Source: Leisingera sp. ANG-Vp (GTDB lineage: Bacteria > Pseudomonadota > Alphaproteobacteria > Rhodobacterales > Rhodobacteraceae). From it: DNA of 64,000 nucleotides. The notes under the pieces were generated by a model that had not been told where the DNA came from, made no database searches, and saw only the letters and a list, made by a program, of their open reading frames with translations. This document shows positions 19,190-27,826 of this stretch, piece by piece. The stretch spans positions 38,871 to 102,870 of the forward strand of contig NZ_JWLD01000045.1 in NCBI RefSeq assembly GCF_000813725.1, in the 5' to 3' direction. Both the position numbers and the translations under genes were made by a program. Position 1 is the first letter of the stretch. The number at the start of each line of letters is the position of its first letter.

Positions 19190-19222
19190 GCCGCAAGTGC
19201 GGTTTTGCGGCCCGTTCGGGCC
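19190..19222. repeat. Overlapping hairpins between the ABC ATPase and BCCT genes
   Basis: GCCGCAA/TTGCGGC (19190-19211) and GGCCCG/CGGGCC (19209-19222) are adjacent inverted repeats in the 108 bp gap. No T tract is seen. They could attenuate reading from the ABC genes into the BCCT gene. Confidence 0.4.
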
Positions 19223-19257
19223 AGCAGAGTTCGTGAAGTCCCTATTTCACGTATCGG

Positions 19258-20055
19258 TCAGGCGTCCTCTTCCTGCTTGGCTTCGCCGCGCATCAGCTGC
19301 ATGATCTCACGCTCGCATTCGGGGTAGCCTTCGAGTTCGACCAGATCCTCCTTGCTGCGGATCTCTTTGCCCTTCTTGAAATCCAGTTCGAGGATAGTCT
19401 TCAGGCGGCCCGGGTGGGCGGAGAGGAAGACGATGCGGTCGGCAAGAAAGATTGCCTCCTGAATGTCATGGGTGACCAGCAGGATGGTGGTCTGGGTGGT
19501 GCGCATGATGTCCAGCAGCATTTCCTGCATGTGCCAGCGGGTTTCGGCATCCAGCGCTCCGTAGGGTTCATCCATCAAGAGGATTTCCGGCGCATTGGCC
19601 AGGGTGCGGGCGATGGCGACGCGTTGCTTCATGCCGCCGGAGAGGGTCTTGGGGTAGGCGTCGCGGAACTTGGTCAGATGCACCAGGTCGATGTAATGCA
19701 GTGCGCGTTCGCGGCGTTCCGCCTTGGGGATGCCGTTCAGTTTCATGCCGTATTCGACGTTTTCCAGCACCGTGAGCCAGGGAAACGACGTGTAGCTTTG
19801 AAATACCATGCCGCGTTCCCGCGCCGGGCCGTGGATCGGGCGGCCCTCCAGGCTGAGAGTGCCGCTGGTGGGGGTGTGGAGGCCCGCGACGATGTTGAGA
19901 AGCGTGGACTTGCCGCAGCCCGAAGGGCCCAGGAGCACGCAAAGCTCGTTGCGGGCCACCGAGAAGGACACATCGCGCAAGGCCTCGACCCCGCCGCCGC
20001 GTGTGGGGAATGTCTTGCAGACATTCTGGACGGATAGAATGGTGCTGGATTGCAT
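19258..20055 (-). CDS. ABC transporter ATP-binding protein, NitT/TauT type
   Basis: 265 residues. Walker A 'GPSGCGKST', signature 'LSGGMKQRVAIARTLA', Walker B 'ILLMDEPYGALD' and the switch His in 'LLVTHDIQEAIFLAD' are all intact. Sequence style matches SsuB/TauB-type ATPases that energise uptake of sulfonates, nitrate, taurine or pyrimidine precursors. It is transcribed after its permease and binding protein genes. Confidence 0.93.
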   Translation of the reverse strand: MQSSTILSVQNVCKTFPTRGGGVEALRDVSFSVARNELCVLLGPSGCGKSTLLNIVAGLHTPTSGTLSLEGRPIHGPARERGMVFQSYTSFPWLTVLENVEYGMKLNGIPKAERRERALHYIDLVHLTKFRDAYPKTLSGGMKQRVAIARTLANAPEILLMDEPYGALDAETRWHMQEMLLDIMRTTQTTILLVTHDIQEAIFLADRIVFLSAHPGRLKTILELDFKKGKEIRSKEDLVELEGYPECEREIMQLMRGEAKQEEDA

Positions 20056-20091
20056 GATGCGCCCCTCTTTTCTGGTTGGGTCCGAGGTGGA

Positions 20092-21153
20092 TCAGCCGCG
20101 GTAGCCGCTGTCGTAAAGCTCCTTGTGCAGGCTGCATTCGACGCCGGTTTCGGGTGCTTTGACCTCTTGGATCAGGCCGAATTTGACCCACCATTCGCTG
20201 ACCAGGTTCCAGTGGTCCGACATCTGGCCGTTGGTCTGCTCAAACGGCGGATTGCCCGGGGCCGCGCCGCAGAACTGCGCAGCTTCGATGAAGTCATAGA
20301 CATAGAGGCCCCCATCCAATGAGGTGCCGTCCTTGCCCAGAACAAGCTCGACGTCCGAGATGCTCATTCCCATGCCCTTGGCGATGATCTCATTGCCTTC
20401 GGCCGGGTTCTCCTTCCACCAGGCGATGGCGTCATACATCGCCTGCATGGTTTTCAGAGCTACGTCGCGGCGGTCGTTGATCAGCGCGTTGCTCATGTAG
20501 TGGCCATCCGCGACCACGGCATTTTTCAACCAGAAGGGTTCGTCCGACTGGGTCAGGATGCTGGCGCCTTCCAGCGCCTTCAGTGTGTTGGTGCCATAGG
20601 GTTCCCAGAATTCAGAGGCTGCCACGCCGCCGCCGATCATGGCGGCAAATGCATCGTCGGCGATGATGTTGCGGTAGACGACCGAGTCATAGGCGGCGCC
20701 GTTCTGCTCCAGCCACATGGCGACATAGATCTGCGCCAGCCCGCCTTCGAGCACCGCAACCTCTTTGCCGGCCAGGTCGGCGGCGCTTTCAATGCCGGGG
20801 CCCGCGACGACCTTGTCGGTGCCGTTCGAAAGGTTGCCAAAGGCCACCAGCTTGACCGGCAGGCCGCGCTCGACGCCAACAGGGGTGAATTCGGCGGTGG
20901 AGGAAACCACGTCAAGCTGCCCGGCGGCAACCAGATTGAAGCTTTCATAGGGGTCTTCGATGGTCTGGTATTGGATGTCCAGATCCGGGGCTAGGCCCTT
21001 TTCCGCCGCGATGTGCCAGAAGCCGTAGCCTGGCCAGGTGAAGCCCGCGATCTTGACGCTTTCTGCGGCCCATGCGGGCGCGGCGGCGCTTGCCAGTGCG
21101 AGGGCTGCAATGCAGCCGCTGGCGGATTTCAGCAGTTTCTTGGTCATCGTCAC
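20092..21153 (-). CDS. ABC transporter substrate-binding protein, NitT/TauT type
   Basis: 353 residues. A signal peptide (hydrophobic core about residues 12-28, cleavage AWA-AE) sends it to the periplasm. The binding domain starts 'ESVKIAGFTWPGYGFWHIAA' and has 'LVAAGQLDVVSSTAEFTPVG', typical of TauA/SsuA/ThiY-like proteins. It lies between permease and ATPase genes and defines import specificity. The substrate is unknown; the neighbouring ligase and Rieske genes suggest a nitrogenous compound. Confidence 0.9.
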   Translation of the reverse strand: MTMTKKLLKSASGCIAALALASAAAPAWAAESVKIAGFTWPGYGFWHIAAEKGLAPDLDIQYQTIEDPYESFNLVAAGQLDVVSSTAEFTPVGVERGLPVKLVAFGNLSNGTDKVVAGPGIESAADLAGKEVAVLEGGLAQIYVAMWLEQNGAAYDSVVYRNIIADDAFAAMIGGGVAASEFWEPYGTNTLKALEGASILTQSDEPFWLKNAVVADGHYMSNALINDRRDVALKTMQAMYDAIAWWKENPAEGNEIIAKGMGMSISDVELVLGKDGTSLDGGLYVYDFIEAAQFCGAAPGNPPFEQTNGQMSDHWNLVSEWWVKFGLIQEVKAPETGVECSLHKELYDSGYRG

Positions 21154-21216
21154 GATACCTCCCTTGCGACGTCATTTTGATTTTTGGCTTGTTGTTTTGA
21201 GTTCTGCTCCGGCTCC

Positions 21217-22062
21217 TCAGGAATATTCGTCGAGATACTGGAATGCCCGGCGGTGCAGCGCCCGCAGCAGGTAGTCGAAGATCAGCCCCAGCAGGCCGAT
21301 CACCAGGATGCCGGCCATGATCTGATCCACATGCAGGAAGCGTTTGGCGCGCATCATCATGGCGCCGATGCCGGCGTCGGCGGCGGTGATCTCGGCGATC
21401 ACCAGATAGGTCCAGCTGACCGCCAGCATCTGGCGCATGGCGATCACGATGTTGGGGAGCGCTGCCGGGACTACGACCGTGCGCAGCACCTGCCAGCGGG
21501 AGCCGCCCAGGGTCACGGATGTGTTGATCAGATCCTTCGGCACCGCCTTTGTATGGTCGGCAATCAGGGTGATCAGGAACCAGATTACACCGATGAACAA
21601 GAGTGCCAGCTTTTGCGCGTCGCCCGCCCCGAACCACATCAGCAACAGGGGAATGAAGGAAGGGGCGGGCAGGTAGCGCCAAGCCGAAACGAAGGGGGAG
21701 AAAAACGCCTCGACCGACTTGAACGCGCCCATCAGGATGCCGAGCGGCACCGCCACGGCGCAGGCCAGGGCAAAGCTGAACATCACCCGCCAGACACTGA
21801 CCAGCACATCGCCGAGAAAACCGTTCTCGGCAAAGAGCGTGTAAAGCGCTGTCAGGACCTTGCCGGGCCCTGGCAGCAGGATTGCGGGCATCACGCCGGA
21901 CCAGGCGGCGATCTGCCAGATGGCAAAGAACAGGACCCAGACCGCCACCCCGAGGGTGAGGCGCCAGGACGCGGGGATATCCGATTTGAACTCGAAGATC
22001 CGCAGTTTCGGGCGCGTGTCCTTGGCCCGGGTTGCTGGTAAAGTCCGAAGGGCCTGGGTCAT
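21217..22062 (-). CDS. ABC transporter permease, NitT/TauT type
   Basis: 281 residues with six predicted helices and the EAA loop region 'KDLINTSVTLGGSRWQVLRT' that contacts the ATPase. Similar to SsuC/TauC permeases. The ATG at 22062 has AAGGACA upstream and begins MTQALRTLPATRAKDTRPKL; longer starts would overlap the upstream ligase gene. Located 23 bp after that gene. Confidence 0.92.
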   Translation of the reverse strand: MTQALRTLPATRAKDTRPKLRIFEFKSDIPASWRLTLGVAVWVLFFAIWQIAAWSGVMPAILLPGPGKVLTALYTLFAENGFLGDVLVSVWRVMFSFALACAVAVPLGILMGAFKSVEAFFSPFVSAWRYLPAPSFIPLLLMWFGAGDAQKLALLFIGVIWFLITLIADHTKAVPKDLINTSVTLGGSRWQVLRTVVVPAALPNIVIAMRQMLAVSWTYLVIAEITAADAGIGAMMMRAKRFLHVDQIMAGILVIGLLGLIFDYLLRALHRRAFQYLDEYS

Positions 22063-22085
22063 AGGTCTGTCCTTTGCTGGGAGGA

Positions 22086-23528
22086 TTAGTAGAGGCGCAG
22101 GTATTCCTGCACTTCCCAGTCGGTGACGGACTGGTGGTAGCGCTCCCATTCGTCGTTCTTGTATTCGAGGTACGACTTGCGCATCACCGGGCCCATCACA
22201 TGTTCGGCCATCTCGTCATGGCGCAGCGCCTCGATGGCGTTGAACAGGGTGCGGGGCAGGCGGCGGATGCCCAGTTCCTGCAACTCGGCTTCGGTCTTCG
22301 AGTACAGATCGAAGTCGGTCGGCTTGCCCGGGTCGATCTTGTGTTTGATGCCCTTCAGCGCGCAGCTCAGGTGCATCGCCATCGCCAGGTAGACGTTCAT
22401 GGTCATGTCGCAGGCGCGGTTTTCGATGCAGTGGCGGCTTTGCGGCAGGCGGAACTGGGCCGAGCGGTTGTTGAAGCCGTAGGTGATGTTGGTCGGCGCC
22501 CAGGTGACGGTGCCGCCCTCGAAACCGCCCACCCGCGGCACCAGGCCGTTGTAGGAGTTCACGGTCGGGCAGGTGATCGCGGTGATCGCCTCGGCATGGC
22601 TCATCAGCCCGCCCACGGCCCAGCGGCTTTCGTCGGACCAGTCGCTGCCGTCGGCGGTTTCAAAGATGTTCTCGCCGGGGCGGCTGTCATGCTGCATCGA
22701 CATGTTGATATGCGCGCCGGAGCGCCAGTCGCCCACCGTCGGCTTCGGCATGAAGGTCACGAACATGCCGTGCTTCTTGGCCACTTCCTTGAGGGTGATG
22801 CGCAGGAAGGCCAGCCGGTCCGACATCTCCAGCATGTTGGTATAGTGGAAATCCAGCTCAAACTGGGAATAGGCGCCCTCGGCCACCACGTCGTGCAGGT
22901 TCCAGCCCAGGCCCTCGATGATGTCGATCATGTCCTTCAGGAAGGGCATCGAGTCGATCGAATATTCCACGTCATAGCCAAAGGCCTGGCGGCGCGGCGA
23001 GATGGCCTTGCCCAGATCGTCGTCGAAGGCTTTCACCGGCAGGCCGTTCTCGTCGTATTTCATCACGATGAATTCGGGTTCGACGCCGGCAAATCCGGTA
23101 TAGCCTTCCAGCTTGGCCTCATGCATGGCGCGCTTCAGGGCCTGGCGCGAGCAGACGTTGTAGGGCGCGTCTTCCCAGTAGAGATCCGAGAAGATGATCG
23201 CCATCGAGGTGTCCCAGGGGCAGACATAGACGGCGTCCAGATCCGGCACCACCACCTGGTCGCTGTCGGCGGGGCTGAGTTCCGGCACAAAGGAGATCGA
23301 ATGCACTGCGAACTGCGGGCCCTTGCCCAGGCAGAGCGGTTCGAAATCGCTCATCGGCACCGGTTTGGTCTTGGGGATGCCGTGCAGGTCGATCCAGGCC
23401 GCCATGACGTATTTAACGCCGGCCGCTTCCAGCCGCTCGCGCACTTCGGGGATCCGGGGGCGGTTGCGCTCTACCGCGTCGTGGAAGCTTTCGTAATAGA
23501 TCTTCGCTTCGGGATTGGCTTTCAGCAT
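22086..23528 (-). CDS. glnT: Glutamine-synthetase-family ligase, GlnT (type III-like) branch
   Basis: 480 residues. The catalytic GS domain has the metal-binding 'GFAGVEPEFIVMKYD' and 'EGAYSQFELDF' segments, the ATP-binding 'FMPKPTVGDWRSGAHINMSM' and 'SAQFRLPQSRHCIENRACD'. GlnT-branch proteins include gamma-glutamylmethylamide synthetases and the aniline enzymes TdnQ/AtdA1, which join glutamate to an amine with ATP. Context with a Rieske oxygenase fits such a role better than ammonia assimilation. GGGAGG precedes the ATG. Confidence 0.85.
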   Translation of the reverse strand: MLKANPEAKIYYESFHDAVERNRPRIPEVRERLEAAGVKYVMAAWIDLHGIPKTKPVPMSDFEPLCLGKGPQFAVHSISFVPELSPADSDQVVVPDLDAVYVCPWDTSMAIIFSDLYWEDAPYNVCSRQALKRAMHEAKLEGYTGFAGVEPEFIVMKYDENGLPVKAFDDDLGKAISPRRQAFGYDVEYSIDSMPFLKDMIDIIEGLGWNLHDVVAEGAYSQFELDFHYTNMLEMSDRLAFLRITLKEVAKKHGMFVTFMPKPTVGDWRSGAHINMSMQHDSRPGENIFETADGSDWSDESRWAVGGLMSHAEAITAITCPTVNSYNGLVPRVGGFEGGTVTWAPTNITYGFNNRSAQFRLPQSRHCIENRACDMTMNVYLAMAMHLSCALKGIKHKIDPGKPTDFDLYSKTEAELQELGIRRLPRTLFNAIEALRHDEMAEHVMGPVMRKSYLEYKNDEWERYHQSVTDWEVQEYLRLY

Positions 23529-23701
23529 GGTTGTTCCTCCCATTGATTGGCGCGCGGGGAATGGCACAGGGGCGCCGTTCACTGCCGGGGGCCGGTCAGC
23601 GTTGTTTCGGTTTCGTTTTCTGCAGTTACCCGGCGAAAAGGGCGGGCAACCCGTCGCCCGGGGCTCGGACTAGGGTGCCCAGTCGCCAGGAGCGGCGTTT
23701 C

Positions 23702-24100
23702 TTAGCCGGGGACAAAGTCCGACGGGTCGATGCCCGGAACCTCGGTGATCCCGGCCAGCTGTTTCCAGTTGTGCGGATAGGCGGCGTAGAAGATCACGCA
23801 TTTGCCGTCCGCCTCGTATGAGATGTGGTTGTCCTTGGGCACAAACAGCACGTCGCCACGGTTGCAGATGTACTCCTTGCCGTCGCAGACCAGGCGGAAG
23901 GTGCCCTCCAGGCAGTAGATGATCTCGTCGCAGGTCAGGTCCCACGGCACCTTGATGTTGTTCAAAACATTGATGCCGCCGCACATGGACTTGCTGAATT
24001 CGCTGGTGACCATCGGCTTGATGTAAGTGTCGCTGTCGCCCATGGAGTCATAGCGCTCCTGGACCAGATCGAATTTGAAAAGCTGCGGTTGATCGCCCAT
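23702..24100 (-). CDS. Small cupin-domain protein, EutQ-like
   Basis: 132 residues, a single cupin barrel: 'CDEIIYCLEGTFRLVCDGKE' then 'CNRGDVLFVPKDNHISYEA'. The first motif lacks the HXH metal ligands, as in EutQ-like and some regulatory cupins, so catalysis by the usual metal site is doubtful. It lies 3 bp after the glyoxalase-like gene and 173 bp before the ligase gene. It could be an accessory protein or isomerase. Confidence 0.8.
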   Translation of the reverse strand: MGDQPQLFKFDLVQERYDSMGDSDTYIKPMVTSEFSKSMCGGINVLNNIKVPWDLTCDEIIYCLEGTFRLVCDGKEYICNRGDVLFVPKDNHISYEADGKCVIFYAAYPHNWKQLAGITEVPGIDPSDFVPG

Positions 24101-24103
24101 GGG

Positions 24104-24541
24104 TTACTTCCCCTCGCTGGCCAGGTGTTTCAGGATGCTTTCGTTCAGTTCGACCTTGTAGCCGTCCGGGTCTTCGCAGAAGGCGATGACGCGGGTGCCG
24201 TTCTTCATCGGTCCCGGCGGGCGGGTGATGTTGACGCCGGCCGCTGCCAGCTGCTCGCAGGCGGCATAGACATCCGGGGTTTCGATGCAGATGTGGCCCC
24301 AGCCGTTGCCCTTGTCGTAAGGCTCTTCCTGTTCCCAGTTGGCAGTGAGTTCCAGCGTGGGGGACTCTGCCTCCGGGCCGTAGCCGATGAAGGTATTGGT
24401 GAATTTGCCTTCGGGGTAGTCGGTGCGGCGCAGCACCTCCATGCCCAGAATTCCGCAGTAGAATTCCAGCGATTTCTCCATGTCCATCACCCGCATCATC
24501 GTGTGGGCCAGGCGGAAACCCTTGGAAATGGGTTCACTCAT
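24104..24541 (-). CDS. Glyoxalase I (lactoylglutathione lyase)-like VOC protein
   Basis: 145 residues, two VOC half-barrels. The four metal-ligand positions of GloA are visible: His in 'LAHTMMRV', Glu in 'TLELTANW', His in 'GWGHICIETPD' and Glu in 'GYKVELNE'. It also has 'FYCGILGMEVLRRTDYPEGK'. The classic reaction isomerises the methylglyoxal-glutathione hemithioacetal; in this operon it may act on an aldehyde or ring-cleavage intermediate. AAGGAAG precedes the ATG. 19 bp after the Rieske gene. Confidence 0.9.
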   Translation of the reverse strand: MSEPISKGFRLAHTMMRVMDMEKSLEFYCGILGMEVLRRTDYPEGKFTNTFIGYGPEAESPTLELTANWEQEEPYDKGNGWGHICIETPDVYAACEQLAAAGVNITRPPGPMKNGTRVIAFCEDPDGYKVELNESILKHLASEGK

Positions 24542-24560
24542 GTGTCGTCTTCCTTTTGGT

Positions 24561-25676
24561 TCAGGCGTTCGCCGGGGCGGGGGCACCGTCACTGGCAATG
24601 TCGCGTTCGATCATGTCCTGGAAGGCGCGGACGCTGTCTTCCCAGGCCGGGGACAGCAGCCCGCCGTCATCGGCAACGGGGGATTTGCGGCCCTCAAACA
24701 TGCGTTCGACCATCTCGTGGTCTTCTTTGTGGACATCCCACCACAGGTCCTTCAGCCCCTGGATCTCCTCGGCACTGAGCTCCTGCCCTTCGGTGGTGTA
24801 CAGCGCGCGGTACTGGCGCATCTTGCCGGGCCCGACCGGCACGTTCAGATAGACACCCAGCTGATCGGGGAAATAGCGGCCCAGGATGAAGTTGGGATAC
24901 AGCGTCAGATAGCGCGAGCTGACCGCCAGGCTGCCGGCGGTGCCGACCTCTTCCTTCAGGTCCACCGCACTGCCAAGACAGTTGCCATCGGTGATGGTGT
25001 AGTGATCTTCCAGCGGCTGATCGGTGGTGGAGGAATGCACGAACTGGACATGGTAGGGCTCGATGAAGTTCTCCATGATCAGTTTCCAGTTGGTGTCGAT
25101 CTCGCCGAAATCGAGCAGGCCGATCGGCTCCAGCTTTTCGTAGTCGATGCCCTCCAAACGGCTGATCAGCGGCGCGGCATAGTCTTCGAACTCGGGCGCG
25201 CTGCCGTCCAGGTTGACGAAGATCCAGTCGTGCCAGACATGGGTCCGCACGGGCTTCAGCCGGTGCTCTTTAAGGTCGAAGCCGTCGAACTCCTGTTTGC
25301 CGGTGCCGGCAAAATGCGGCGCGGCGCGCAGGCGGCCCTCCAGGTCATAGGCCCAGGCGTGATAGGGGCAGCGGATCAGCTTGCCGACGTTCTTGGGCTT
25401 GTCGACCAGGGTCATGCAGCGGTGCAGGCAGACGTTGTGAAACACCTGGATCCCGCCGTCCTGGCCGCGCACTGTCAGCAGCGGCAGGCCGGCGCAGCTG
25501 ACCGGGTGGGCGTCGCCGGGGTTGGCCACCTGATGGGCAAACCCGATGAACATCCAGTTCTTGGACAGCACCGTCTGGCATTCCTTCTGCCAGAACTCCT
25601 CGCTGCGGTAGGCCTCGGCGGTCAGCCCGTGTTCCGGCCCGCCAGCAACCTTTGTTCTCTCTTCGGCAATTGTCAT
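24561..25676 (-). CDS. Rieske non-haem iron oxygenase, catalytic subunit
   Basis: 371 residues. The Rieske 2Fe-2S motif C-x-H-x17-C-x2-H is at C83, H85, C103 and H106. The catalytic domain has 'NWKLIMENFIEPYHVQFVH', giving the bridging E206 and iron ligands H209 and H214. Related enzymes open aromatic rings or N-demethylate betaines. No ferredoxin or reductase gene is nearby, so electrons must come from elsewhere. GGGAGG precedes the ATG. It is the first gene of the large operon and is divergent from an Lrp-type regulator. Confidence 0.92.
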   Translation of the reverse strand: MTIAEERTKVAGGPEHGLTAEAYRSEEFWQKECQTVLSKNWMFIGFAHQVANPGDAHPVSCAGLPLLTVRGQDGGIQVFHNVCLHRCMTLVDKPKNVGKLIRCPYHAWAYDLEGRLRAAPHFAGTGKQEFDGFDLKEHRLKPVRTHVWHDWIFVNLDGSAPEFEDYAAPLISRLEGIDYEKLEPIGLLDFGEIDTNWKLIMENFIEPYHVQFVHSSTTDQPLEDHYTITDGNCLGSAVDLKEEVGTAGSLAVSSRYLTLYPNFILGRYFPDQLGVYLNVPVGPGKMRQYRALYTTEGQELSAEEIQGLKDLWWDVHKEDHEMVERMFEGRKSPVADDGGLLSPAWEDSVRAFQDMIERDIASDGAPAPANA

Positions 25677-26137
25677 TATTCCTCCCTTCGACACTGCCAC
25701 ATGCGCCCTGCCTTTGGTGCGGCCTGCGCATGGAACCTTTCCCTGTCTCCGGCTGTGCTGTCCGCAGGTTCTCAGCCGGGGGCAGGGGTTGAAGATCATG
25801 CTTACGAAAAGCGTACTACTTGGCAATAGTTTTTTACGTTTTTCGTTATGTGGTGGAATTTTCAAGTAAGAATCAGGAGGAATCTGTTCAGAAAGCGTCA
25901 AGAGGGTGCGAAATTCGCATGCAATCGCCAGATTGCTGCGGAGAATCGCAAGTTCGGCTGAAAACCACGGCGGAATCCGCTCTGTCCGGCTGGTGGTTTC
26001 TTGCATCCGCAGCCGGGGCGGGTGGAGTTCCCGTACTGTCCGGCTTTGAATCTGGGAATTTCCGCACGACCCGTTTGCGGATTCCGATGTGCTGGCCTAG
26101 TCTCGGCTGCGGAAACAGTAACCGGGCAGCAAGCAGC
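25677..26137. promoter_or_regulatory. Divergent promoter region between the Rieske operon and the Lrp regulator
   Basis: 461 bp without a recognised gene; the regulator's frame is open through most of it, but the translated part before the chosen ATG shows no domain. An AT-rich stretch at 25800-25880 contains the dyad listed separately. Confidence 0.6.
25804..25846. promoter_or_regulatory. Candidate Lrp-type operator pair
   Basis: ACGAAAAGCGTA (25804-25815) and TACGTTTTTCGT (25835-25846) are inverted copies with one mismatch in twelve. Their centres are 31 bp apart, about three helical turns. They lie about 130 bp upstream of the Rieske start in the region shared with the Lrp gene. Confidence 0.5.
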
Positions 26138-26677
26138 ATGGCAGGAAAGCAGCAACCGTCTTCGCGCGTGAAACGCGCCAGTCAAAGCATCCGTTCACCG
26201 GGCGATGACCTCAACCAGCAGATCATCCGTCTGCTGCAGCATGACGGGCGGATGGCATTTTCCGAAATAGCTCAGAAACTGGATGTGTCGGAAGGCACGA
26301 TCCGGAACCGGGTGAGCGGTTTGCGCGAAAACAACATGCTGCGGATCGTGGCGATGTCGGACCCAGTGGCCACGGAGTACACCACTGATGCGATGATCGG
26401 CATCAATGTGGCCCCAGGCGTGACACCGCGGCAAGTGGCGGAACGGCTTGAGAAAGATCAGCGTGTCGTTTTCATCCTCTGGGTGGCCGGACGCTACGAT
26501 CTGATCGTCGAGCTGGTCAGCGATGACAGCGATGCGCTGAAAGGGTTCTTGGAGAGTGAAATTCACGGCAGCGATGATATCGCCGACGCCGATGTCATGC
26601 TGGGGCTGCAGAATTTCAAAAACCAGTTCCTGCTGAAGCGGGATATGCCGGAAGGCAATGGTTCGGCGGAAGAGTGA
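26138..26677 (+). CDS. Lrp/AsnC-family transcriptional regulator
   Basis: 179 residues. N-terminal HTH ('LNQQIIRLLQHDGRMAFSEI', 'LDVSEGTIRNRVSGL') and a RAM/AsnC ligand-sensing domain ('GRYDLIVELVSDDSDALKGF'). Lrp proteins assemble as octamers and sense small effectors, often amino acids. The start is uncertain: no strong ribosome site precedes 26138, which was chosen as the methionine nearest to the HTH with a short basic leader. Divergent from the Rieske operon, the probable target. Confidence 0.85.
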   Translation: MAGKQQPSSRVKRASQSIRSPGDDLNQQIIRLLQHDGRMAFSEIAQKLDVSEGTIRNRVSGLRENNMLRIVAMSDPVATEYTTDAMIGINVAPGVTPRQVAERLEKDQRVVFILWVAGRYDLIVELVSDDSDALKGFLESEIHGSDDIADADVMLGLQNFKNQFLLKRDMPEGNGSAEE

Positions 26678-26741
26678 CCGGCAAGGCCGGCCTCCCGCCT
26701 GTTCCAGCACATTTGGAAAATGCGCCTCACAGTTGGGCGTG

Positions 26742-26763
26742 GCGCCGGGCTGGTGCCCGGCGC
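26742..26763. terminator. Hairpin between convergent Lrp and LysR genes
   Basis: GCGCCGGGC and GCCCGGCGC pair perfectly with a four-base loop, between two convergent genes. No clear T tract. Confidence 0.5.
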
Positions 26764-26770
26764 GGTTGCG

Positions 26771-27682
26771 TCAGGTTTCTGAGGGTCCGCCGGGCCCTGG
26801 CTGGCAGCAGTCTTTCACATCCTGAACGAACAGTTCTACTGCACGGCGGTGCACCTGGATGCGCCGTGTAGCCAGGCAAAAGGGAGAATGCCAGCGCAAC
26901 TGAGGGTGGCTGAGTTCACGCAGCTTGCCTGCTGATACCCAGGACTGCGCAAAGTGCGCGGGCAAGGGGCCAAGATACTGGCCGGTTCCGATCAGCATCG
27001 CCATGGCTTCCATATTGGCAACCACCGCTTTCGGTTCGGGGCTGCCAAGATCCGGGGAGACCAGCATGTCGTATGAGCGCTGGCAGAGCGGGTAGGGGGC
27101 AACCTGCTGCGGGGTCACCTCCTGCTCCGGCAGGGAGTACAGCGGGTGGGTCCCGCCGCAATAGAGGCGGTGCTCTTCGGTGCATAGCTCCTCATAAGTC
27201 AGGTCGGTGATCTGGTTGCGGAAGGGGGCGATGGCGGCATGCAGCTCACCTGTGATCAGCTGTTGGGTTAAATCGGCGGGCGAGGCGACGACAATTTCCA
27301 GCCGGACCTCGTTGGGACGGCTGAGAAACCGCTGCAGTGCCTGGGACAGGTTGAGGCCGGGCAGGCTATTTACGGCATCCACTACCCCAATGCGCAGATC
27401 GCCGGTGACTGCATCGCGCAGCTCCAGAAGCTCGGCGTCGAAGTCACGGGCGCTGCGCAGGATATCGCGCGCCTTCTGGTAGGCAATCTCGCCGCGTTCG
27501 GTCAGGCGGAAACCGCCGCGGCCGCGCTCGCAGACCCGGTAGCCGAGCGAGGTTTCCAGGTCGCGGATGCGGATGCTGATCGCCGACTGGGTGATCCCAA
27601 GCGCATATTGCGCATCGGAGAAGCCGCCGCATTCCACCACGGTGACAAAGGTTTCCAAGAGCGTGTTGCGCAGCAGTTTCAT
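26771..27682 (-). CDS. LysR-family transcriptional regulator
   Basis: 303 residues. HTH in 'MKLLRNTLLETFVTVVECGG' and 'ALGITQSAISIRIRDLETSL', effector domain with 'LRIGVVDAVNSLPGLNLSQA'. Divergent from the TRAP/ureohydrolase operon across 144 bp, so it likely senses the transported guanidino or related compound. Confidence 0.92.
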   Translation of the reverse strand: MKLLRNTLLETFVTVVECGGFSDAQYALGITQSAISIRIRDLETSLGYRVCERGRGGFRLTERGEIAYQKARDILRSARDFDAELLELRDAVTGDLRIGVVDAVNSLPGLNLSQALQRFLSRPNEVRLEIVVASPADLTQQLITGELHAAIAPFRNQITDLTYEELCTEEHRLYCGGTHPLYSLPEQEVTPQQVAPYPLCQRSYDMLVSPDLGSPEPKAVVANMEAMAMLIGTGQYLGPLPAHFAQSWVSAGKLRELSHPQLRWHSPFCLATRRIQVHRRAVELFVQDVKDCCQPGPGGPSET

Positions 27683-27727
27683 TGTGCGCCCTCCTTTGAT
27701 CGGTCATCTGCTATTACATAAATTTCC

Positions 27728-27739
27728 TTCATGTGAAGA
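27728..27739. promoter_or_regulatory. Short dyad in the TRAP/LysR divergent region
   Basis: CTTCA-TG-TGAAG lies in an AT-rich segment about 90 bp upstream of the TRAP binding protein gene, where a LysR operator is expected. Confidence 0.35.
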
Positions 27740-27826
27740 TAATCAGTGTAATATTTTTTCATGCATTAGCCTGTGCTGATCTACTCCCCGACCACTGTCA
27801 ACCATGCCAATTGGGAGGAGACCCGC

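Noticed and set aside
22086..23528. Housekeeping glutamine synthetase GlnA
   Set aside because: No glnB/PII gene is adjacent, and the sequence is of the GlnT branch in a catabolic operon.
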